Shown here in pieces: positions 42,309-47,735 of a stretch of DNA of 47,735 bases. Position numbers and translations under genes: made by a program. The first letter of the stretch is position 1; every line of letters starts with the position of its first letter. The notes beneath the pieces are model-generated. The model was given only the letters and a program-made list of their open reading frames with translations. It was not told the origin of the DNA and did not search any database. This DNA comes from CAYSLA01 sp964431685 (lineage in GTDB: Bacteria > Armatimonadota > UBA5829), in contig CAYSLA010000007.1 in NCBI GenBank assembly GCA_964431685.1, forward strand, positions 1 to 47,735. Reading direction: 5' to 3'.

Positions 42309-43272
42309 ATAGGTGGGACGTGGGAGATGCAGACTTCGGGACGGATCTGCCAACGAGGCCAAAGTAGGCTAACAGCCCTAGCAGGGTGAGACCGGCAAAT
42401 CCGAGCTTAGCGGCCGCAGGCAGAACCGATGGAGTGAGGAAACCTTCGATTATTCCGGCGATGACAAACATGGGTATGCAGCCGGCCACCATGCGTATGG
42501 CGGGGACGCCCGCCAGTTTCAAGGCGTCTCCTCTGCGCAGGTTTCCGGGGGCAAGAAGTGCGGAGCCGAGCATCAAGCCCGCCCCGCCGCAGATAAAGAT
42601 TGCCGTAAGCTCGATAATGCCGTGTGGCAGCACGAGCGCCCAGAATTGAAGACTCGGGCCTCCCGTGCTAACGAAATGTGCTATCAGGCCGATGTAGAAT
42701 CCGTTGAAGAACAGCACGAAGACCGTTAGGAACGCGGCAGTCACGCCGCCAGCAAATGCAAGGATGCCGACTCGGATGTTGTTGGCCATAATATACGATG
42801 AGAGGAAAACCGGATCCGGCGCTTCCATCTGTCTGTCTGAGAGCGGACGCACCTTCTCGGGCAGCATATCGGACCCGGAAGTGGGGTCGGATTGCGTCAC
42901 AGCAACCGCTGTGGCCCAGCCAAGAACAAACACCAAGGCGGCGACAGCGACAAATCGGAGGTTCTGTCTGAAAAGCTCAGGGAATTGCCGCGAGAAGAAT
43001 CGCCCTATCGAGTATGCTTTGAGCCCTCGACGGGTGTACAATACTCCGTGTGCTCCAGCGGCAAGACCGTTTAGATAGCTTATCAACTGATCGCTCATGC
43101 CCTGAGCACGGACGAACGATAGCTGGGCGACAACCATCCTGTAGTGGGCGCCCATCTGCTCGAGCTGCTCGGGGGTCAGTGAATTAATGCCACGGCGCCG
43201 AGCGGTATCGATGGAGGCTTTGAGTTCCTGCCACGGTTGCTGGAATTGCTCTATGTATGCGCGTTCGTCCAC
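42286..43272 (-). CDS. Stage II sporulation protein M-like (SpoIIM/DUF95) membrane protein
   Basis: The 328-residue protein has a cytosolic helical N-terminus (about 1-100) and five or six membrane segments (RFVAVAALVFVLGWA, VGILAFAGGVTAAFLTVFVLFF, FICGGAGLMLGSALL and others). LPHGIIELTAIFICGGAGL is the most conserved DUF95 stretch. The name comes from SpoIIM of sporulating Firmicutes; non-sporulating bacteria carry homologues next to RDD and DUF58 genes, so sporulation is not implied. The start is GTG at 43272, without a ribosome site and directly at the predicted transcription start. Confidence 0.9.
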   Translation of the reverse strand: MDERAYIEQFQQPWQELKASIDTARRRGINSLTPEQLEQMGAHYRMVVAQLSFVRAQGMSDQLISYLNGLAAGAHGVLYTRRGLKAYSIGRFFSRQFPELFRQNLRFVAVAALVFVLGWATAVAVTQSDPTSGSDMLPEKVRPLSDRQMEAPDPVFLSSYIMANNIRVGILAFAGGVTAAFLTVFVLFFNGFYIGLIAHFVSTGGPSLQFWALVLPHGIIELTAIFICGGAGLMLGSALLAPGNLRRGDALKLAGVPAIRMVAGCIPMFVIAGIIEGFLTPSVLPAAAKLGFAGLTLLGLLAYFGLVGRSVPKSASPTSHLSTVLPNS

Positions 43273-43278
43273 GTGGCG

Positions 43279-43308
43279 ATTATAACCCTATGACGGGTGC
43301 TAACGCAA
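43279..43308 (-). promoter_or_regulatory. Promoter of the SpoIIM-like gene, predicted leaderless
   Basis: On the minus strand TTGCGT (43308-43303), an 18-nt spacer and a perfect TATAAT (43284-43279). The expected transcription start, about seven bases downstream, coincides with the GTG start codon at 43272. The -35 is identical to that of the RRM gene promoter. Confidence 0.5.
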
Positions 43309-43317
43309 GAAATCACT

Positions 43318-44103
43318 ATGACCAGAGTTGCTGAGATAAACACCCCGGAAAATGTGCGCATTGAATACGAGCTTGCCGGAATTGGCAGCCGAGGGCTCGC
43401 AGCCATTGTGGATGCCGCTGCTATCGTTCTGGCGCTTCTGCCGGTTGCGCTTGTTGCCTGGGTTCTTACTTACTACGGGCTGGTTTCAATTTCCAGACTG
43501 TTCTGGTCACTTCTCGTGGTGTGCGCTCTTCTGGTGTCTTCCGGATACTACGTCCTGTTCGAGTCAATCTGGAATGGCCAGACACCTGGGAAACGCGTCG
43601 TGGGAATTCGCACGGTCAAGGACGGCGGTACGCCGATTGACGTTGTTGCGGCTACAGTTCGCAACCTCGTGCGGTCGGTTGACTCTCTGCCCAGTATGTA
43701 TGCAGTCGGGATCTTGAGCGTGCTCTTCAGCCGAACCAACAAGCGCCTGGGAGACTATGCCGCCGGAACGATCGTAGTTAAGGAACGGCCCAGAGACATT
43801 GGTGCGGCTGAACACAACTGGGTACTGGTCAAAAGCCCAGCCGAAGGAATTGACGTCTCCGGTCACGGGACGTCTGACACAGGCTTTGATGTCTATCTAG
43901 TCCGCCCGGAGGAATTTGAGGCTGCGAAGAGCTACTGCGACCGCAGATACGAGTTGGCCGATGACGCACGCAAATCAATCGCGGCGCGAATAGCGGAGCC
44001 GATAATGGTACGGTTAGGTATCAGCGCGGACTACACAACGGACTATGACCTGTTCCTGGAAGAGCTCTGCACTCGATGCGCCCAAGAGCGTGGTATGCGA
44101 TAG
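43318..44103 (+). CDS. RDD-family membrane protein
   Basis: The 261-residue protein has the RDD domain in its first 155 residues: Arg25 and Asp32 of the signature (GSRGLAAIVDAA) and the conserved GKRVVGIRTV after the second membrane helix. Three hydrophobic helices are visible. A soluble C-terminal part of about 100 residues follows. The ATG at 43318 fits the family start (MTRVAEINTPENV) better than the GTG at 43297. It diverges from SpoIIM with 45 nt between starts. Its function is unknown; RDD proteins have been proposed as transporters or MoxR-complex partners. Confidence 0.9.
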   Translation: MTRVAEINTPENVRIEYELAGIGSRGLAAIVDAAAIVLALLPVALVAWVLTYYGLVSISRLFWSLLVVCALLVSSGYYVLFESIWNGQTPGKRVVGIRTVKDGGTPIDVVAATVRNLVRSVDSLPSMYAVGILSVLFSRTNKRLGDYAAGTIVVKERPRDIGAAEHNWVLVKSPAEGIDVSGHGTSDTGFDVYLVRPEEFEAAKSYCDRRYELADDARKSIAARIAEPIMVRLGISADYTTDYDLFLEELCTRCAQERGMR

Positions 44104-44127
44104 GAATTCCTTTCTGGATGTGCTGAA

Positions 44128-47100
44128 ATGGATGAGATTGTTGGCCTTTTTGATTCGCTGGCGACCGCCGTGCTGGGCGGCGACGGCGCTCCGGACGCTC
44201 GCGGCCGCATACTAAGCCTTCTCAGAGAAGCTCTTGAGGCCGATGCTGTGTCGCTGTTTGTGGTTGAGTCTAATCAGATTGCTGCCAGAGCGACCTGCCG
44301 CCTCAACTGTCAGGACGAATCGCCCGATGAGTCGATCATCGCGGATATTGCTGTCGGCAAGAGGAAACGTGCGCCCGCCGGTGTTACCGTGTTCCAGCGC
44401 GCCATGGGAGGCAGGACCATCACCCTCGCCGTCAGTACCGCCCGCGCTCCAGTACCCGACCAGGTATTAGAACACGCATTACTCTATTGCGGTTTGCTGA
44501 CCGAGAACCATACTCTGTCATCTGCGCTGAGCGAATCAAACGACGCTGCCAATCGCCGGATGGAGGAGATAGCGGCACTATACGAGATCAGTTCGGCCAG
44601 CGGCACAATAGATGTGCATCCTCTCCTGAATATCATTCTTGCCAAGGCGGCATCCGTGATGGGTGCTCAGGCTTGCTCACTGATGCTCCGCGACGAACGT
44701 GACGACAGCCTGGTGATCGAAGCAGCGTACGGCTTGAGCGATGACATCATCAAGGGCACGCGAATAGGTATGGGCGAAGGACTCGCCGGCAGAGTCGCAG
44801 CGACCGCGCAGCCAGTTCTTGTCGGGGACGTCGCCGCTGACCCAAGGTTCAGAGAGAGAGTGCGCGCCAGAAAAGGGATCAGTTCGTCAATGCTGGTACC
44901 TCTATTCGACGAGAACCGGGGAGTCACCGGCGTGCTGAGCATTCGCCGGCATCACCCATCCGCGCCGTTCACGGAAGATGATCTCAGGCTCTTCTGTGTT
45001 TTTGCCACCCATGCATCTCTGGCTGTGTCCAACGCCAGGCTCTATCAGCAGCTCAATGTGAAGATTCAGGAGATGACCACAATCTCCGATGTCATGCGCG
45101 CCATCAGCTCATCACTGGATCTGGACCACGTATTGAGTCAGATCGTTGGGGGCATCGTCGACGTGGTGGGGTTTGATCGCTGCTGTGTCTATCTACTGGA
45201 TACGAATACGAATGAGTTCGTGGCTGGAGCCAGAATGGGCTATGCCGACGGGCAGTCAGTCCGTGAGAGACTAAAGCACGATGAGGGCATTGTTGGTCTG
45301 GCCGCGCGTGAACAGACTCCCATATTCTCGCACGACGCCACAGGGTTAAGCGCCAACGGTTCAACGGAAGAAGTGCTGGCGGCGCCGATAGTCGTTCGTC
45401 GCGAGTGCATTGGCGTAGTTCTTGTGGATAATTCGCGCTCCCAGGGCGGCATCGGCCACGATGACGTCGACATGCTGGCAACCTTTGTTAGTCAGGCGGG
45501 AATAGCGATCGAGAACGCGCGATTGTACAAGTCCCTTGAACAGCAACTGGCGGAGCTTAATGTCATATACGAACACAGCCGAAGCATCTCCGTAGCCTAC
45601 GGTTTGGAGAACGCGGGAACAATGCTAGTGCGCGCCGCGTGCGAGGCAGTGCAGTGCAAAGGCGTCGCCCTACTCTTGATGGACACGACGCGAAACCGGC
45701 TCAGGCTCGTGGGCAGCTCAGGGGACATGAAGCGCAGGGCACCATGGGTTGAGGCTGCTGTACAGCGTGACGCGTGTGTCGAGTTCGTGCGGAGACAATC
45801 CGCTCCGCTGGTGCTCGCTCCCGGTTCGAAGGAAAGATTGAGCGGGCCGTACGCTGACGCTCTCACGGCTCTAGCCCCAGCGAGATCAAATATGTTGTTA
45901 GCTCCATTGATATCTGAGGAGAGCACTATTGGAGCTCTGGTGCTGTTTCGCGAGACCCGCAAGAAGTTTGTGGCTTCTGAAGTGAAGCTAATGTCGATTA
46001 TCACGAGCCACGCCTCAATAGTGCTAAAGAACGCGATGGTCTACGATCAGCACATGCGCCAGAAGGTGCTGGAACTGTCGGCGCTCTACGAGTTTTCACA
46101 GCGGATCAGCTCAGCTGGTAAGATAGACGACGCACTTGCCTCAATCCTGGGTATCGTCGCTGACCTGGCTGACTTTGACGCGTCCCACATATACCTCATC
46201 GACACTGACAGCGCTGTGGCGCGCGTTGGCGCTTCGCGTTTTCGGGGAGACGACGGAACTGTTCCCGAGGACGAGTCGCTCTACGGCGCAGGGGTTATAA
46301 GTTGGTCCATCAGGGAGCGAAAAGCCCTTGTATTTCCTGACGTAAGCCGGGAGCCTCGGTTTGCCAGCGCGGCGGAAGGTCATACACGGTCACTGATGTG
46401 CATACCGCTGGTAGTTCGCGACGATGTCATTGGCGTTCTCAGTGTACACAGCAACAGCCCCAACAAGTACTCCGAAGAAGACGTCAGGGTTCTGTCGATA
46501 ATCGCAAGCCAGGGAGCCGCCATATTCAGTGAGCTCAAGGCTTTGGATGCCCTGATGAGCTACACTGACAACATCCTGTCCAGCATCGCAGTCGGAGTTG
46601 CCACCATAAACAGGGACGGCAAGGTGCTCACCTGGAACCAGGCAGCGGAACGCATATCCGGCGTGCCCGCCGACAGAATTGTCGGTCTCAAGAAGGAATG
46701 GGCTCTCTGGATGCTTCCCGTGGGTCACGAAGATGCCAACGTGATCCGACGAGCGCTGACACGTGTTCTGGAAACAGGCGAGACATATCAGGCGCACAAA
46801 CTGCGGCTGTCGTCTGCCGACCGGGACGATATGTACATTAACCTGAACATATCCAAACTCCTTGACAAGGCAGGTGACGAACTCGGGTTGGTGGTCATAT
46901 TCGAGGACGTTACCAGCGAAATTCGTATGGAAGAGGAGTTTACCCGCATCAGGGAACTCGCATCAATTGGCCAGCTCGCGGCTACTATCGCTCACGAACT
47001 GAGAAACCCCCTCAGTTCAATAAAGGGTTCAGCGCAATTCCTGCAGAACGAATACTCAGAAATCGAGCCGGTCAGGGAATTCCTTGGCATCATTATTGAC

Positions 47101-47688
47101 GAGGTTAATGGCCTCAACAGTCTCACAACGGAGTTCCTTGAGTTTGCCAGGCCGATGATGCTGGAGCTCAAGCCGGTATCCGTCAACGAGATCGTCTCAC
47201 GCGCTCTGAATGTTATGCGGCACTTGCTTATCGATAGCGACATCAGTGTTGATGACTCGCTGGACGACCGCACTCCCATCATACAGGCTGACGAACGCCA
47301 GCTTGAGCGCGTGACTCGGAACGTGATTCTGAACGCCGTTCAAGCCATGCCGGATGGTGGAGCAATCAGCATACGCACCGGTCCGACTCCCGGCAACGGA
47401 GCATTCGTTGAAATAGAGGACACTGGAGTTGGAATCGGAGTGGATGAACTGGACCGCATTTTCCAGCCGTTCTTCACAACAAAGACCAAAGGTACGGGAC
47501 TGGGGTTGAGCGTGGTCAGCAAGATCGTGGAAAACCACGGTGGAAGGGTCGAAGTTCGAAGTGTGGTTGGTAAGGGCACGACGTTCCGGTTTACACTGCC
47601 TCGAGTCCCTGAGAGGTCCGCTATTGCGGAGGAAGTCGATCATACCTTGGAGCGACGCATATCGAGGGGCCCCAGAGGCCTGCCTTGA
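44128..47688 (+). CDS. Multi-GAF, PAS sensor histidine kinase
   Basis: The 1186-residue protein has no membrane segment, so it senses cytosolic signals. Order: a weak GAF-like N-terminus (about 5-140), four GAF domains (about 145-310, 317-465, 477-640, 650-800), a PAS domain (810-925), HisKA with phosphoacceptor His956 in AHELRNPL, and HATPase with N1065-N1069 (NVILN), DTGVGIG and GTGLGL (1122 onward). The NtrB-like HELRNPLSSIKG fits bacterial nitrogen or stress kinases; the ligands are unknown. No response regulator lies next to it within the window, though one could start just beyond 47735. It is 24 nt after the RDD gene. Confidence 0.95.
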   Translation: MDEIVGLFDSLATAVLGGDGAPDARGRILSLLREALEADAVSLFVVESNQIAARATCRLNCQDESPDESIIADIAVGKRKRAPAGVTVFQRAMGGRTITLAVSTARAPVPDQVLEHALLYCGLLTENHTLSSALSESNDAANRRMEEIAALYEISSASGTIDVHPLLNIILAKAASVMGAQACSLMLRDERDDSLVIEAAYGLSDDIIKGTRIGMGEGLAGRVAATAQPVLVGDVAADPRFRERVRARKGISSSMLVPLFDENRGVTGVLSIRRHHPSAPFTEDDLRLFCVFATHASLAVSNARLYQQLNVKIQEMTTISDVMRAISSSLDLDHVLSQIVGGIVDVVGFDRCCVYLLDTNTNEFVAGARMGYADGQSVRERLKHDEGIVGLAAREQTPIFSHDATGLSANGSTEEVLAAPIVVRRECIGVVLVDNSRSQGGIGHDDVDMLATFVSQAGIAIENARLYKSLEQQLAELNVIYEHSRSISVAYGLENAGTMLVRAACEAVQCKGVALLLMDTTRNRLRLVGSSGDMKRRAPWVEAAVQRDACVEFVRRQSAPLVLAPGSKERLSGPYADALTALAPARSNMLLAPLISEESTIGALVLFRETRKKFVASEVKLMSIITSHASIVLKNAMVYDQHMRQKVLELSALYEFSQRISSAGKIDDALASILGIVADLADFDASHIYLIDTDSAVARVGASRFRGDDGTVPEDESLYGAGVISWSIRERKALVFPDVSREPRFASAAEGHTRSLMCIPLVVRDDVIGVLSVHSNSPNKYSEEDVRVLSIIASQGAAIFSELKALDALMSYTDNILSSIAVGVATINRDGKVLTWNQAAERISGVPADRIVGLKKEWALWMLPVGHEDANVIRRALTRVLETGETYQAHKLRLSSADRDDMYINLNISKLLDKAGDELGLVVIFEDVTSEIRMEEEFTRIRELASIGQLAATIAHELRNPLSSIKGSAQFLQNEYSEIEPVREFLGIIIDEVNGLNSLTTEFLEFARPMMLELKPVSVNEIVSRALNVMRHLLIDSDISVDDSLDDRTPIIQADERQLERVTRNVILNAVQAMPDGGAISIRTGPTPGNGAFVEIEDTGVGIGVDELDRIFQPFFTTKTKGTGLGLSVVSKIVENHGGRVEVRSVVGKGTTFRFTLPRVPERSAIAEEVDHTLERRISRGPRGLP

Positions 47689-47735
47689 GGTTGACACAGG
47701 CTAGTGAGAGCTCAGTCTTCCTGAGTACTACGTCA

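Noticed and set aside
1..47735. Sigma-54 (-24/-12) promoters
   Set aside because: Several TGGCAC occurrences (for example near 4500, 6720, 9459, 33293) lack a TTGC at the right spacing.
1..47735. Cobalamin riboswitch or corrinoid protein near the methyltransferase genes
   Set aside because: No B12-box-like leader and no DxHxxG cobalamin-binding protein was seen in the window.
1..47735. CRISPR array, tRNA, rRNA, integrase or insertion sequence
   Set aside because: There are no regularly spaced repeats, no RNA-gene signatures and no transposase motif; the only repeats are short palindromes and one 9-bp array.

Overview
The window looks like a scaffold from an uncultured bacterium, most likely a member of the Armatimonadota. 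One internal gap is written as exactly 100 N, which suggests a metagenome-assembled genome. Evidence for the lineage is indirect: a short secreted protein (12391-12840) with the 'GGGxLN...GVGLNNIGLLVxTxGxV...YFYIDDGAG' layout that I associate with that phylum, many glycoside hydrolases, several uroporphyrinogen-decarboxylase-like (URO-D-like) methyltransferases, DUF1284, and a Gram-positive-type SOS box. There is no 16S rRNA, tRNA, transposase, integrase, CRISPR array or phage gene. Genes are dense, often coupled by 4-nt ATGA, GTGA or TTGA overlaps, and TTG/GTG starts are common.

Layout. 1-4342: end of an upstream gene, then two large carbohydrate-enzyme-like proteins of unknown specificity (51-1406, 1521-3851), with palindromic repeats in and after them. 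4343-5596: a URO-D-like protein without the zinc motif. 5654-9288 (minus): an EAL phosphodiesterase with degenerate GGDEF, a pyrimidine-nucleoside phosphorylase and a PIG-L deacetylase. 9563-12233 (plus): coupled GNAT, sialidase-like and unknown genes. 12391-15910 (minus): secreted small protein, hexapeptide acyltransferase, alpha-L-rhamnosidase-like enzyme. 16333-20278 (plus): coupled ceramidase-like, PfkB sugar kinase and fucose/arabinose-isomerase-like genes.

20363-23115 (minus): sigma-54 with an extra four-cysteine zinc-ribbon-like insert, preceded by a Y-family polymerase homologue that has lost all three catalytic carboxylates and lies under a promoter containing a LexA-type box. 23589-24641: a tandem DUF1284 protein. 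24612-33156 (minus): a six-gene operon with three URO-D-like methyltransferases that keep a zinc HxC...C motif, two GH2 beta-mannosidase-like enzymes and a truncated SGNH hydrolase. A GntR/FCD regulator is transcribed divergently at 33390. The shared intergenic region has two consensus-like promoters, each followed by a copy of a palindromic candidate operator. I consider this regulator plus methyltransferase/mannosidase unit, and the inactive SOS polymerase, the two most interesting systems here.

34266-47688: an alpha/beta hydrolase and DinG helicase, a MATE exporter, a gap-interrupted NAD(P)-binding protein, a glycine-rich RRM protein, an MntA-HepT toxin-antitoxin pair, the DUF58/SpoIIM/RDD membrane cluster without its usual MoxR ATPase, and a very large soluble multi-GAF histidine kinase at the right edge. 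Functional calls come from motifs read by eye; no database search was possible.
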